A stretch of DNA of 64,000 nt from JBGTLA01 sp041744375 (GCA_041744375.1 JBGTLA010000109.1:24894-88893); one strand, 5' to 3'; counted from the stretch's first letter, positions 8,211 to 17,131 are shown. The notes: generated from the sequence alone by a model not told the origin. Made by a program: numbers and translations.

Positions 8211-9860
8211 TCAGCCGCCGAGGCTGGCCGGGTAGAAGTCGGTGCGGAACACATGTGGCTGGACCAAGATCCCCTGCAACTCGCTGGCATGTGCCAGCGT
8301 GAAGTCGGAGTTGTACAGCGGCACATGCCAGGCCTGCTCCCACATATGAGCCTGCAGCTCAGCGTAGATCTGTTCCCGCTCGGCCGGATCCAGGGTGGTG
8401 CGGCCCTGGGCGATGAGATCGTCGAGCTCCTCGTCGCCGAAGTACCAGGCGAACGCCGAGGAGTACACGGCCGCCGCCTGGTTGGGGTCTCCGGCACTGG
8501 CCCAGCTCAGGTGGTACATCGCTCCGGTGCCCGTCTCGCTGAAGGCGTCATCGATAAGGCCGGCCACGTCGCTTGTGACGACCGTCGCATTCAGTCCTAC
8601 CGCCTGCATCTGGGCGACCATTGCCTCCACCACCGGGACGGCCCGGGGCAGGAACCCCTCGGCCACCCAGATCTCGAAGGGAGGTCCGCCGTCGGGCACT
8701 CCGGCAGCCTCGAGGGCGGCGGCGGCTCCCGCCGGGTCGGCCGTGAACGGCGGCTGCTGTTCCTGGTAGTAGAGGGTGTTGGTCGGCAAGAAGCTTCCAG
8801 CCGGGGCGCTGGCACCCATCACCAGGTTCTCGACCAGGGGGCCGCGGTCGAACGAGAGGTTGACGGCCCGACGGAAGTCGGCGTTCTCGTCCCAGATCGG
8901 CAGCCGACCCGGGCGCACATACAGGTTGACCGACTCGATGCCCGTGACGCCGATCAGCTCGATGCCCGCTTCGGCTTCGAGGATATCGAGGTGCTCGGGC
9001 GGGACTCGGTCGATGGCGTGGGCCTGGCCGTCCAACAGAGCGTCGAGGCGGGTCTGGGGATCCTGGATGAACTCCCACACCAGCGTGTCGATGGTGGCCG
9101 GCTCCTGCCAGTAGTCGGAGTTGGGTTCCATCGTCTTGACGTTGACGGTGTCGGTCACGAGCCGGAACGGGCCCGTCCCGTTCGGGGAGCCGGCGAGCTG
9201 CTCCTCGTCGCCTTCCAGCCACTGGGCCGAGACGATGGGGGTCCACCACAACTCGACCAGGATGGGGGCGAAGGGCTCCTCGGTGGCAAGGCGCACCGTG
9301 TAGTCGTCGATGATCTCGACTTCGGCCGGCGCCCAGGTCAGGGCGTAAGCCGAGTCGCCGCTGAAGCCCGATGCCAGTTCTACCGAAGCTTTGACGTCGG
9401 CGGCGGTCAGGGGCTGACCGTCGTGGAACACGACGTCGTCGCGCAGCGTGAACTCCCAGGTGGTGTCGTCGATCTGCTCCCACGAAGTGGCCAGGCTCGG
9501 CTCGGGCTGGCTCAGGTCACCGGTGGGGAAGTCGACGAGGTAGTCATAGATCTGGCGCTCGAGCCGTTTCTGGCTGAGAGCCGTGGATGAATAGGGCGTC
9601 CAGTCCGCCCAGAAGTTCTCCGCCATCAGGAACCGGACGACCCCGTCGTCGTCGCCGTCCGGGTCGGGGGCGGCGGTGGTATCGGGGGTGTCGGGGGAGG
9701 GCGCCTCGGTAGTCGTAGGCGCCTCGGGGTCGGGCGAGGCGGCAGTGGTAGTTGTTTCGACGCCGGTGTCGGCGGTGCAAGCGGCGATCACCAGACAGAG
9801 GATGGCGAAAAGACCGATCCGTCGTTGGAGTGACCCAGACCTTGACAGAATGCGCATCAT
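8211..9860 (-). CDS. ABC transporter substrate-binding lipoprotein, family 5 (peptide/opine type)
   Basis: This 549-residue secreted lipoprotein has a signal peptide ending in the lipobox LVIAAC (Cys28), then a Thr/Pro/Asp-rich linker (about 30-70) and a family 5 extracellular solute-binding domain: the segment AEPSLA-like PEPSLATSWEQIDD leads into FTLRDDVVFHDGQPLTAADV, the family hallmark. It captures substrate outside the membrane and delivers it to the DppBC-type permease encoded next. Two adjacent ATG codons (9860, 9857) are possible starts, with AGGAG upstream. It is the first gene of the operon. Confidence 0.94.
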   Translation of the reverse strand: MMRILSRSGSLQRRIGLFAILCLVIAACTADTGVETTTTAASPDPEAPTTTEAPSPDTPDTTAAPDPDGDDDGVVRFLMAENFWADWTPYSSTALSQKRLERQIYDYLVDFPTGDLSQPEPSLATSWEQIDDTTWEFTLRDDVVFHDGQPLTAADVKASVELASGFSGDSAYALTWAPAEVEIIDDYTVRLATEEPFAPILVELWWTPIVSAQWLEGDEEQLAGSPNGTGPFRLVTDTVNVKTMEPNSDYWQEPATIDTLVWEFIQDPQTRLDALLDGQAHAIDRVPPEHLDILEAEAGIELIGVTGIESVNLYVRPGRLPIWDENADFRRAVNLSFDRGPLVENLVMGASAPAGSFLPTNTLYYQEQQPPFTADPAGAAAALEAAGVPDGGPPFEIWVAEGFLPRAVPVVEAMVAQMQAVGLNATVVTSDVAGLIDDAFSETGTGAMYHLSWASAGDPNQAAAVYSSAFAWYFGDEELDDLIAQGRTTLDPAEREQIYAELQAHMWEQAWHVPLYNSDFTLAHASELQGILVQPHVFRTDFYPASLGG

Positions 9861-9873
9861 TTGCTCCTATTCC

Positions 9874-9897
9874 AGTGAGTGAAACTGCTATCTCACT
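9874..9897. promoter_or_regulatory. Dyad AGTGAG-N12-CTCACT, possible operator
   Basis: A perfect 6-bp inverted repeat (9874-9879 and 9892-9897) lies between the predicted -10 box and the start codon of the solute-binding-protein gene, around the expected transcription start. A repressor such as the IclR protein encoded in this operon could bind here. That assignment is inference. Confidence 0.4.
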
Positions 9898-9907
9898 TGC
9901 TGAATGG

Positions 9908-9936
9908 TTCATACCACCCTCTGTTCCAGCTGTCAA
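9908..9936 (-). promoter_or_regulatory. Sigma-70-type promoter of the dpp-like operon
   Basis: On the minus strand TTGACA (plus 9931-9936, consensus -35) is followed after exactly 17 bases by TATGAA (plus 9908-9913). Initiation would fall near 9900, about 40 bases upstream of the lipoprotein gene. It is the best promoter match I see in the window. Confidence 0.6.
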
Positions 9937-9993
9937 CGGATCCCCACTCCGGCGGTAATGCGATTCGCTCCCAGGAAAGCGGCGGTGAAGAAG

Positions 9994-10100
9994 CTAGGAC
10001 AGTGTTGAGCAAGTCGTTTCCGCCATCGCCGACAGTCCTCCTGCCAGGCACTGTGATGGGCCAGCGGTCGAACTTCCGCTCTTTTTCAACAACGTCCTAG
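9994..10100 (-). repeat. Element A: 107-bp element with inverted-repeat ends, copy 1
   Basis: The ends are CTAGGAC/GTCCTAG, followed inward by a 2-base internal loop and TGTTGA/TCAACA, so the arms pair as a 7+6-bp stem. The outer 35 and 49 bases align with a second copy at 19130-19235 (about 26/35 and 36/49 identical by eye), including an invariant AGGAGGACT. The left end overlaps the amidohydrolase stop codon, and the element lies upstream of the promoter of the solute-binding-protein gene. It could be a structured RNA, a protein-binding element or a MITE-like repeat. Confidence 0.55.
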
Positions 10101-11056
10101 TGGCGCGGGCGGATGCCGGAGTCGCTCCCACCGAGGATGGTCGCCACCTCGGCCGCCGAGAGGCCTTCGAGAGCTGCCTCCACAGAATCGACACCCATCG
10201 GGAAGGGCCAGTCGCTGCCGAACTCGACCGATTCGAGGCCGAAGGTGTCGACTACGTGGCGCAAGTACGAACGGTCGTGCACGACAGTGTCCACCGCGAA
10301 GCGACGCACCGCCTCACGGGGGGCGAGGGTGAGTGCCCCGAGGCCGAGCCGTCCCGTCGTCACCCCCCGCTCCCAGCGGCCCGCCAGGGCTGCAGTCGCT
10401 CCCCCGCCGTGGGCCAGCAGGATGCGCAGGTCGCGATGGCGACCCATCACGTCACCGAACACCAGGTGGGCGGCCGCCACGGCCGTCTCATAGGGGTTGC
10501 CCACCAGGTTGCCGAGGTAGAAGTGGGCGAGTCGATCGTCGCGGCACTCACCAGGATGGATGAACCCCGGCAGCGCCCGATCCTCCAGCACCTCCCACAG
10601 GGGGGCGTAGACCTCGTCCGAATAGACGAGGTCCCCGAGCTCGGTCCCGAGAGTTACCCCCGCCCATGAGTCGTCGAGGCCTGCCACCACCTCGGCAGCG
10701 AGGCGGGGCCGCTCGACGGGCACGTAGGCCATGGGCCGCAGACGCCCACCCGCACACGCCTCCACCAGGCCCTCGTTGACGAGAGTCACCCACCTCTCGG
10801 TATCACGGTCGCCAAGGTCGGGCCGGTAGAGGGGCGGGGGGGGCGAGACGAGCGCGCCCACTAGCCCGTTGTCGTCGAGCCAACCGCTCAATACCTCAGA
10901 ACGGGTGATGCGGTGCATGGCAAACCGAAGCATCGGTGTGACCAGGACGTCGCCGTCGACGGCCATCCCATATCTTTGTCGCTTCGCCTCGTCGACGACC
11001 GAAGCTGGGACCAGGTGGGTGTGAACGTCCCATCCTCGGCGTTTCTCAGCGAGCAT
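10097..11056 (-). CDS. Amidohydrolase 2 family protein, ACMSD-like decarboxylase/hydrolase
   Basis: This 319-residue TIM-barrel metal enzyme has the N-terminal HxH motif (DVHTH, His12/His14), a mid-chain metal His (GFIHPGE), the segment ILLAHGGG and the late Asp in FGSDWPFP. It belongs to the amidohydrolase-related family that includes 2-amino-3-carboxymuconate-6-semialdehyde decarboxylase and gamma-resorcylate decarboxylase, so decarboxylation or hydrolysis of an aromatic or ring-cleaved acid is likely. ATG 11056 overlaps the cupin gene by 11 bases. It is the last gene of an eleven-gene operon with an FAD aromatic hydroxylase and two cupins, which supports a ring-degradation role (inference). 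Confidence 0.88.
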   Translation of the reverse strand: MLAEKRRGWDVHTHLVPASVVDEAKRQRYGMAVDGDVLVTPMLRFAMHRITRSEVLSGWLDDNGLVGALVSPPPPLYRPDLGDRDTERWVTLVNEGLVEACAGGRLRPMAYVPVERPRLAAEVVAGLDDSWAGVTLGTELGDLVYSDEVYAPLWEVLEDRALPGFIHPGECRDDRLAHFYLGNLVGNPYETAVAAAHLVFGDVMGRHRDLRILLAHGGGATAALAGRWERGVTTGRLGLGALTLAPREAVRRFAVDTVVHDRSYLRHVVDTFGLESVEFGSDWPFPMGVDSVEAALEGLSAAEVATILGGSDSGIRPRH

Positions 11057-11480
11057 CTTCCTCGTTCGTGTACCAGGACGGGACCTCGGGATAGTGGTGT
11101 CCGTCATACACCTCCAGGAGCACCGACGTCTCGTCGGCGACGGTGGGACCGTGAGTGCTTCCTTTGGGGTTCCAGTAGAAGTCACCCGGCTGCAAAGTGG
11201 TACCTGTGGGGATGTATCGGTAACGACCACTCAGGCAGTACATGAACTGGTTGGATGAGTGGACGTGTGCCGAAGGGATCCCCGATCCCTGTGCGAAGCG
11301 GACGAGGGCGATCGAGGCCCCCGAGTCCTCGTCGCGCCACAGCATCTTGTGCGAGAGGCCATCGAGGGACTTATCGATCCATTCCATGTCCCCGGTGTGC
11401 AACAGCACCTCCCGGAAGGAACCCATCGCTTCGACCGGAACCTCTCCGGCCGGTCCACCGAACGGGCTGACGTCACTCAC
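11046..11480 (-). CDS. Cupin-domain protein (possible dioxygenase/isomerase)
   Basis: This 144-residue single-cupin protein has HVHSSNQFMYCLSGRYRY as first cupin motif and GDFYWNPKGSTHGP as second, with metal-ligand candidates His/His and the later His. I use GTG 11480, which overlaps the preceding cupin stop by eight bases. ATG 11426 is an alternative that shortens the protein to 126 residues without touching the cupin. It is sandwiched between another cupin and the amidohydrolase, so it may act on the same ring intermediate. Confidence 0.8.
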   Translation of the reverse strand: MSDVSPFGGPAGEVPVEAMGSFREVLLHTGDMEWIDKSLDGLSHKMLWRDEDSGASIALVRFAQGSGIPSAHVHSSNQFMYCLSGRYRYIPTGTTLQPGDFYWNPKGSTHGPTVADETSVLLEVYDGHHYPEVPSWYTNEEDAR

Positions 11481-11829
11481 CGGTCCACTCCTCTGTCTTG
11501 ATCTCGATGAGGCGGCACCGATACGGAACGTCGGATACGTTGACCAGCCGGTGGACGGGCCCCTGTTCGCTGCGGACCACCACGTTCCCGGCCGGCTCGA
11601 ACGTGTCGCGGGTATCACCGAAGATCGTTTGCACCTGGTTGGCGTCTCCGCCGAGAGAGATGACGACGTAGGGGTGACGGTGGAAGTGGAACGGCTGAGA
11701 ATCGCTCGGCTCGAGGGCGATTCCCCACACTCTTACCGAGTCGTCCTCATACAACAGGTCCTGGCCGACGTCGTCCAGATCTATGCCCTGGCGACTGGCT
11801 TCCACCAGCCCGAAACGGTCTTCGTTCAT
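11473..11829 (-). CDS. Small cupin-domain protein
   Basis: This 118-residue protein is essentially one cupin barrel: HFHRHPYVVISLGGD supplies the first motif with His pairs, and the second ends in PVHRLVNVSD. Small cupins in aromatic pathways can be ring-cleaving dioxygenases (3-hydroxyanthranilate 3,4-dioxygenase is one example of the fold) or lyases. ATG 11829 overlaps the FAD-monooxygenase stop by four bases. The specific reaction is not recognisable. Confidence 0.82.
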   Translation of the reverse strand: MNEDRFGLVEASRQGIDLDDVGQDLLYEDDSVRVWGIALEPSDSQPFHFHRHPYVVISLGGDANQVQTIFGDTRDTFEPAGNVVVRSEQGPVHRLVNVSDVPYRCRLIEIKTEEWTGE

Positions 11830-13406
11830 ATCTCCTCCGTTGTGGATGGCCTTCCGGTGATCGTGCGATAGACATCCTCGGCGACGCCGCCGCCCATCGG
11901 TGCGGTGGCGGCTACGTGCCCGTCGGGCCGGACCAGCACCGTCGTGTCGGGGGCGCAGCCGAACCGGGCCTGGACGAGGGATCCGACGTCGAGGAGCGTC
12001 CGTTCCCGGCGTCCGCCGTCGAGAGTGGCGTCCCAGCGAGAAACGACAAAATGCCCCAGGGCCGTCGTCGAGTCGGGGATCGTCGGGCGCCGCCGGGCGT
12101 CGGTGAAGTGGAAGGCTACGAAGCGGTCGGCCACCAGCTGATGAGTGCTCACGGTCCCCTCGTTGCGGCGGAGGACCATATCGGGGATGCGGTCGCCCAC
12201 CCGCAGCGGAGAGAGCGCAGGACCGTCAGGAGTCAGGGCCCACTCTCCCGTCCCGGCGACGTCGAGACGAACGGCCAGCATCGAGCGGGTCATGGCGTTG
12301 GCCCAGTCGTGGTCGGTCATGGCCGCCAGTGATTGGGACCGGCGGGCCATGTACTCAGAGGCCGCTTCGGCCATGGCGGCCGAGCCGTGCCGGGCCAGCG
12401 GACCCTGTTCGCGTTCGTAACCGTCGAGCAGGGAAGGTTCCGCCCAGCCCCGGGCCACCCATGCCAGCCGCCACGGCAGGTTGGAGGCGTCGAGAACACC
12501 GGTGTTGAGACCCAACGCCCACATCGGGGTGATGAGATGGGCGGCGTCGCCCATGAGGAAAACCCGACCGTCTCGCCACCGGTCGACGGATCGGGCGTGG
12601 ACCGTATACTCGTAGGAACCCATCACCTCGAGCCGGTCTACATCCCCGATGTACTGGCGAGCCTTGGTGGCCAGGGCGGACTGGTCAAAGCCGGGTGAGT
12701 CGGCCTTGCGTGGGTAGAGAAACCGCCAGAACTCGGGTTGGCGCACCAGGACCATCCACTCTTCGGGGTCGGCAAAATAGGCGAGGTAGGGGTAGTCGCG
12801 AGGATTGGCGACATCGAGGTCGACGGCCACGTCCACGAGCATGTACCGCTCCGGGAAGGTGGTGCCGCTCACCCCTACCCCGAGGCCCTTGCGGATGGTG
12901 GAGCGACCCCCATCACATGCCAGCAGGTAGGACGCCTCGATCTCGACCGAACCGTTCTCGGCCTGGGCCGACACCATGACATGATCCTCTCGGGCATCGA
13001 ATGCCATCACCCGGTGGCCGAGGCGCAGCGCTCCCGGTGCCCTGACAGCCAATGCACCGGCCAGAACTGGCTCCAGAACGTGTTGGGGGATGTTGACCAC
13101 GAACGGGTACCGGGTGTCGTCGCGCAGCAACCACGTCTTGATAGACCGCAGTGTCTGGCCACTGGCACGATCCACGTCGCCGATCTCGTCGATGCGCAGC
13201 GCCTGGGCCAAGACGTCATCGGCGACGCCGTAACGGTCGAGTACCTCGACGGTGCGGGTCAGGAGCGTCCCCGCCTTTGTTTCCCGGGAGAGTTCGGTGT
13301 CTTCTTCCAAGACGACCACGTCGAGACCGTAGTGCACGAGCCCGAGAGCAGTGATCAGACCCACCGGACCGGCTCCGACCACCACGACGGGTCGAGCGGC
13401 CGTCAC
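11826..13406 (-). CDS. FAD-dependent aromatic monooxygenase (PheA/TfdB-type)
   Basis: This 526-residue flavoprotein hydroxylase has the FAD dinucleotide motif GAGPVG (11-16), the mid-chain DG-type motif LLACDGGRSTIRK and the second FAD motif GDAAHLITP. It ends in a thioredoxin-like C-terminal region typical of phenol/2,4-dichlorophenol hydroxylases and related enzymes. It should insert one oxygen into an aromatic or quinoid ring using NAD(P)H. GTG 13406 overlaps the SDR stop as GTGA and places the Rossmann fold at the N-terminus; a longer reading frame upstream is antisense-like and rejected. The adjacent cupins and ACMSD-like enzyme suggest ring cleavage follows. Confidence 0.92.
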   Translation of the reverse strand: MTAARPVVVVGAGPVGLITALGLVHYGLDVVVLEEDTELSRETKAGTLLTRTVEVLDRYGVADDVLAQALRIDEIGDVDRASGQTLRSIKTWLLRDDTRYPFVVNIPQHVLEPVLAGALAVRAPGALRLGHRVMAFDAREDHVMVSAQAENGSVEIEASYLLACDGGRSTIRKGLGVGVSGTTFPERYMLVDVAVDLDVANPRDYPYLAYFADPEEWMVLVRQPEFWRFLYPRKADSPGFDQSALATKARQYIGDVDRLEVMGSYEYTVHARSVDRWRDGRVFLMGDAAHLITPMWALGLNTGVLDASNLPWRLAWVARGWAEPSLLDGYEREQGPLARHGSAAMAEAASEYMARRSQSLAAMTDHDWANAMTRSMLAVRLDVAGTGEWALTPDGPALSPLRVGDRIPDMVLRRNEGTVSTHQLVADRFVAFHFTDARRRPTIPDSTTALGHFVVSRWDATLDGGRRERTLLDVGSLVQARFGCAPDTTVLVRPDGHVAATAPMGGGVAEDVYRTITGRPSTTEEI

Positions 13407-14128
13407 GTCTCCACCTCGAGTGCTCGCTCGCGACTCAGGGAAGAGGCGGCCATCGTGGCGGCGTCCGACAGAAGGAAGAGGATGGGTTGGACCACGTCTT
13501 CGGGCCTGCCCACCCCCACCGTGGCAGCCCAGTGCCGGCGCTCGGACTCGTCGTTGGCGGCCCGATACTGTCGGGTGTCGACCACGCCGGGGGAAACGAG
13601 GTGGACCCGCACGCCCGACCTGGATACCTCGGCGGCGAGGGTACGGGCAAGGCCGTGGGCGGCGGCCTTGGTGGTGGAGTAGGCGGCCGCCCCCGGCCAC
13701 CCGGACAGGGCGATGCCGGAGGTGAACATCACCACCGCTCCGCGCCCGGCGTCCACCATGGCCGGGACAAAAGCCTGACACGTCCACAGGATCCCCTCGA
13801 GGTTGACAGCCTGGACCCTCCGCCATTCTTCGGCATCGACTTCGAGCACACGCCCGCGCGGCTGGATGACGGCGCCGCACACCAATCCCGTCACTAGACC
13901 CAACCCCGCTGCGACGGCGCCGGCGGCTTCGACCACGGCGGTGCGGTCGGAGACGTCCACCCGGTGGTAGTCGATTTGTTCGTGGAGATCGTGGGGGCGG
14001 GTGTCAACGTCGAGAACGGCCACGGAAGCCCCCACGGCAAGTGCTGCTTCGGCCACCGCCCGGGAGATGCCGTTGGCGCCTCCCGTCACGACCACCACGT
14101 CACCGGCCCCGTCGAAGGTGGCTTTCAT
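13403..14128 (-). CDS. Short-chain dehydrogenase/reductase
   Basis: This 241-residue classical-length SDR has the cofactor motif TGGANGIS (a Ser replaces the usual last Gly), the catalytic Ser in FTSGIA and YSTTK as the active-site YxxxK. The usual NNAG is replaced by VCGAV, so the coenzyme site is somewhat divergent. It overlaps both neighbours by four bases (ATGA start, GTGA end). It probably interconverts an alcohol and ketone, or a dihydrodiol and catechol, in the pathway encoded around it. Confidence 0.88.
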   Translation of the reverse strand: MKATFDGAGDVVVVTGGANGISRAVAEAALAVGASVAVLDVDTRPHDLHEQIDYHRVDVSDRTAVVEAAGAVAAGLGLVTGLVCGAVIQPRGRVLEVDAEEWRRVQAVNLEGILWTCQAFVPAMVDAGRGAVVMFTSGIALSGWPGAAAYSTTKAAAHGLARTLAAEVSRSGVRVHLVSPGVVDTRQYRAANDESERRHWAATVGVGRPEDVVQPILFLLSDAATMAASSLSRERALEVET

Positions 14129-14817
14129 GCAGAGCCCTCGTCTGAGATATGGGCGGCCATTCGTTCAGCGGCGCGGTTGAGATGGGCGACCAGTGCCTTG
14201 CCGGCTCGATGACGGTCGTTGGCCTGGCAGGCTTCGAGGATGGGATTGTGCTCGTGATACGAGACCTGTTGCTCGTCGCGCCCGGATGGGTAGGTGAATC
14301 GATATCGCTCGCTATTACGCCACACCGCTTCGATGGCATGCATCAGCCATTTCGACCCCGCCGATCGGTAGAGGGTGAAGTGGGCCTCGGTGTGGGCCTC
14401 GCGCGCTTCGACGATCTTGCCGGCCTGGGCGAATTCCACATATCGTTGGAGCCACTGTTGTGTCTCCTTGGCGGCCTCGGGGGTGAAGGCCGCGGCTGCT
14501 TTCTCCACTGCAGCCCGTTCCAGCAAGCGGCGGGTCTCCATCGTGTCCTCGAAGTCGGCCCGGCTGAGCGTGCGCACGAAAGCGCCCCGACGCGGGTGCA
14601 CCTCGACCAGGCCGAGGGACTCGAGGCGGCGCAGGGCCTCGCGTACAGGCATCATGCTCATGTCCAGTTTCGCCGCCAGGTCGACCAGGCGGAGATGCGA
14701 CCCGGCGGGAACCTCGCCTGCGACAATTGCCTGGTGGAGGTGGGCGGCCGCCTGCTCGGCCATGGTCGGGCGGTCGTTGCGGGAAGTCGCGCCCCGGCTC
14801 CCGGACACGTCAGGCAC
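14125..14817 (-). CDS. GntR-family regulator with FCD effector domain
   Basis: This 230-residue regulator has a winged HTH at about 20-90 (LAAKLDMSMMPVREALRRLE is the recognition region) and an all-helical FCD ligand domain with the metal-type motif EAHTEAHFTLYR and a later His pair. The start is GTG 14817, overlapping the RidA stop by eight bases. FCD regulators normally repress catabolic operons and release DNA when they bind a carboxylate intermediate. It is a candidate to bind the TTTGATcaaTGATAT sites described in this window, such as the one upstream of this operon at 19083. Confidence 0.92.
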   Translation of the reverse strand: MPDVSGSRGATSRNDRPTMAEQAAAHLHQAIVAGEVPAGSHLRLVDLAAKLDMSMMPVREALRRLESLGLVEVHPRRGAFVRTLSRADFEDTMETRRLLERAAVEKAAAAFTPEAAKETQQWLQRYVEFAQAGKIVEAREAHTEAHFTLYRSAGSKWLMHAIEAVWRNSERYRFTYPSGRDEQQVSYHEHNPILEACQANDRHRAGKALVAHLNRAAERMAAHISDEGSA

Positions 14818-15214
14818 GATCGGAGACGACGGCGATGGCGTTCATCTCGATGAGGTAGTCGGGCGACGTGAACTTGGTCACCTCGACCATGGTCGAGGCG
14901 GGGGCAACGCCGGTGAAGTACTCGGCGCGCACGGCGTGGATGGCATCGAAATGCTCCATATTGCGGATGTAGACGTCGACCCGACAGATGTCTTCGAGCG
15001 TGCCACCCGCCTCCTCGACCGCCGCCTTCAGATTTTCGCACACCTGGCGAGCCTGTGCCGTCACGTCGCCCACCCCGGCGATGGTTCCGTCGGGCCGGCG
15101 CGAGGTCATCCCCGAGATGAAGACCAGCCTGCCCGAGCCCTCGGCTTCGACTGCCTGAGAGAAGTGTCCGTTCGGTTCGCTGAGCCGGTTCGTTCGTATC
15201 TCACGTTTCGGCAT
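14810..15214 (-). CDS. RidA/YjgF-family protein (enamine/imine deaminase type)
   Basis: This 134-residue RidA-fold protein has the usual length. The segment VFISGMTSRRPDG and the later VDVYIRNMEHF fit the family, and an Arg before the C-terminal MVEVTKFTSPD...IEMNAIAVV strand is in place. RidA proteins hydrolyse reactive enamines and imines, and some act as 2-aminomuconate deaminases in aromatic catabolism, which would fit the surrounding genes. ATG 15214 overlaps the dehydrogenase 3' end by 14 bases. Confidence 0.9.
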   Translation of the reverse strand: MPKREIRTNRLSEPNGHFSQAVEAEGSGRLVFISGMTSRRPDGTIAGVGDVTAQARQVCENLKAAVEEAGGTLEDICRVDVYIRNMEHFDAIHAVRAEYFTGVAPASTMVEVTKFTSPDYLIEMNAIAVVSDRA

Positions 15215-16307
15215 CGGCTCCTCCTTCGGATGGATGAATGAATTCCAGGGCGGGCGCTTCGGCGCCGACCCGGCCGGCCGTCTCGATGAGGGCCGCCACC
15301 ACCGACCGTTCCAATCGGGCTACTCCTGCCGCCAGGTGCCGACGTTCGAAAGCCGGTTGGCCGGGGCTATACACCCTCTCGTGGCCTGCAGCGGGAGCAG
15401 AGCCGCGTAGGCGCTCCGCCGCTGCCGCCACCTCCTCTTCCAGCTCGGAAAGGGGCCGGAAGAAGGAAGCGTCGATGGCAGCAAAGAGGTGGGAGGAGTC
15501 GTAGGGAACAGCCGGATCGCCGTAGAGCGGAGCGACGGCGTCACCCCACGCCCCCGAGGACAGGGAACCGGCCAACAGGTCGAGCATGAACGCCAGCCCG
15601 AAGCCTTTGTGACCGCCGGCCGGCAACAGCATGCCGGCAATGGCCTGGGCGGGGTCGGTGGTGGGGCGACCACTGGCGTCGGTCGCCCACGTCGGGGGTA
15701 TCTCCCGGCCCGCCTGGTCAGCCATGCGCACCTTTCCCATCGCCGCCTCGCTGAGGGCGACGTCGAGAACCACCGGTATCTCCCCGGTTGACGGCAGGGC
15801 GATGGCAAGGGGGTTGTTGCCCACCATCCGCTCCGCCCCGCCCGGGGCCGGCATGAGCGGCCGGGTGTTGCACGAGGCGAAACCGACGCAGCCGGCGGCG
15901 GTGGCGGCAAGGGCGTAGCGCCGGGCCATGCCGAAATGGAAACCGTGGCGAACGGTCACCAACCCGAGGCCATACGCCTGAGCCTTGGCAACGGCGATCC
16001 TCATCGCCTCGTCTCCGCTCACCTGGCCGAACCCATGGCGACCGTCGAGCACAGCCACCGCCGCCCGGTCGACGACGATCTCGGGTCGGGCCACGGGGTC
16101 GACCGATCCGGCCAAGACCCGATCCACATACATCGGGACGAGCATGACCCCATGCGACGACACACCTTCCAGGTCGGCGTCGACCAGGCTCTCGGCGACG
16201 GTACGGGCGGTATCAGCGTCGGCGCCGGCCGCCTCGAAGAGCGCCGACACCGTGGCTATGAGCGAGTGGGCAACCACCGCCACACGAGGCGACTCGAGGG
16301 TCGTCAC
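15201..16307 (-). CDS. Ldh2-family NAD(P)-dependent malate/lactate-type dehydrogenase
   Basis: This 368-residue protein belongs to the Ldh2/ComC/YiaK family, which is unrelated to Rossmann-fold LDHs. Recognisable segments include the catalytic-region SSHGVMLVPMY, HGFHFGMARRYAL, GNNPLAIALP and AGGHKGFGLAFM. Members reduce 2-oxo acids or cyclic imino acids such as delta1-piperideine-2-carboxylate. The GTG start at 16307 overlaps the permease stop as GTGA. The substrate is unknown, but the link with an ABC importer and RidA fits metabolism of an imported amino or imino acid. Confidence 0.9.
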   Translation of the reverse strand: MTTLESPRVAVVAHSLIATVSALFEAAGADADTARTVAESLVDADLEGVSSHGVMLVPMYVDRVLAGSVDPVARPEIVVDRAAVAVLDGRHGFGQVSGDEAMRIAVAKAQAYGLGLVTVRHGFHFGMARRYALAATAAGCVGFASCNTRPLMPAPGGAERMVGNNPLAIALPSTGEIPVVLDVALSEAAMGKVRMADQAGREIPPTWATDASGRPTTDPAQAIAGMLLPAGGHKGFGLAFMLDLLAGSLSSGAWGDAVAPLYGDPAVPYDSSHLFAAIDASFFRPLSELEEEVAAAAERLRGSAPAAGHERVYSPGQPAFERRHLAAGVARLERSVVAALIETAGRVGAEAPALEFIHPSEGGADAET

Positions 16308-17131
16308 ACTTGTTCCTCAGCCCACGGCACCAGCCACCTTTCGACGGCGGTGAGGGCGTAGTACAACACGATCGAGATGATGGCGAGGAAGGCCAGGGCA
16401 GCGAACGCCAACGACGTGTCGGCGGTGCCGCCGGAGATCACGATCAGGTAGCCAAGACCTTTTGTGGCACCCACAAACTCGCCGATCACGGCTCCGATGA
16501 CTGCCAGCGAGATGGCGAGCTTCAAGCCGACGAAGAGATGGGGCAAGGCCGAGGGCAGACGCACTTTGCGGAAAGCCTGGAAGGGGGTGGCTTCGAGCGA
16601 CCGGATCAGCTCGCGCAGTTCCTCGGGAGTGGACTTGACCCCCGCCGCCGTCGACAGGACGATCGGGAAAAAGCACAACAGCACGACCATCACGATCTTG
16701 GGGAGAACACCAAAGCCCATCCAGATGACCAGGAGGGGTGCGACTGCGATCTTAGGGACGGCATTGAACCCGAAGAGGATCGGCGAGAACATCCGGTCGA
16801 AGATCCACGAGTAGGCGAGGGCAACGCCCAGCGGGACGCCGATCACCACCGCCAGAACGAATCCGGCCACCGTCTCCCACACCGTCACCCAGGTGTTGGA
16901 GATCATGATGTCCCATTTGTCGACGATCGTCGTCACGACGTCGGCCGGCGAGGGGAGGATGAACGAGTTCCAGCCCGTGATGATCTTTACGAGCCACCAG
17001 CCACCGAGCAGCACGACCAAGCCGACCAAAGGAAGAACGATGGGAAGCATTCGGCTCCGTCGCTGTGCGGCCGCCCGGTCGGGAGCAGCCGCCTTCTCGG
17101 CGGCGGTGACGGAAGCCGAGTCGAAGGTCAC
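16304..17131 (-). CDS. ABC transporter permease (SsuC/TauC/ThiX type)
   Basis: This 275-residue inner-membrane protein has about six TM helices after a charged 30-residue cytoplasmic N-terminus. Its C-terminal loop GVKSTPEELRELIRSLEA followed by FRKVRLPSALPHLFVGLK is the EAA motif of nitrate/sulfonate/taurine/pyrimidine-type importers. It works with the ATPase and NMT1-type lipoprotein upstream. GTG 17131 overlaps the ATPase stop as GTGA. Confidence 0.92.
   Translation of the reverse strand: MTFDSASVTAAEKAAAPDRAAAQRRSRMLPIVLPLVGLVVLLGGWWLVKIITGWNSFILPSPADVVTTIVDKWDIMISNTWVTVWETVAGFVLAVVIGVPLGVALAYSWIFDRMFSPILFGFNAVPKIAVAPLLVIWMGFGVLPKIVMVVLLCFFPIVLSTAAGVKSTPEELRELIRSLEATPFQAFRKVRLPSALPHLFVGLKLAISLAVIGAVIGEFVGATKGLGYLIVISGGTADTSLAFAALAFLAIISIVLYYALTAVERWLVPWAEEQV

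Noticed and set aside
9994..10100. Known riboswitch class (guanidine, TPP, glutamine, NMT1/xanthine, c-di-GMP and others)
   Set aside because: I compared the conserved blocks with the consensus cores I know and found no match. A promoter between the element and the gene also argues against a simple leader.
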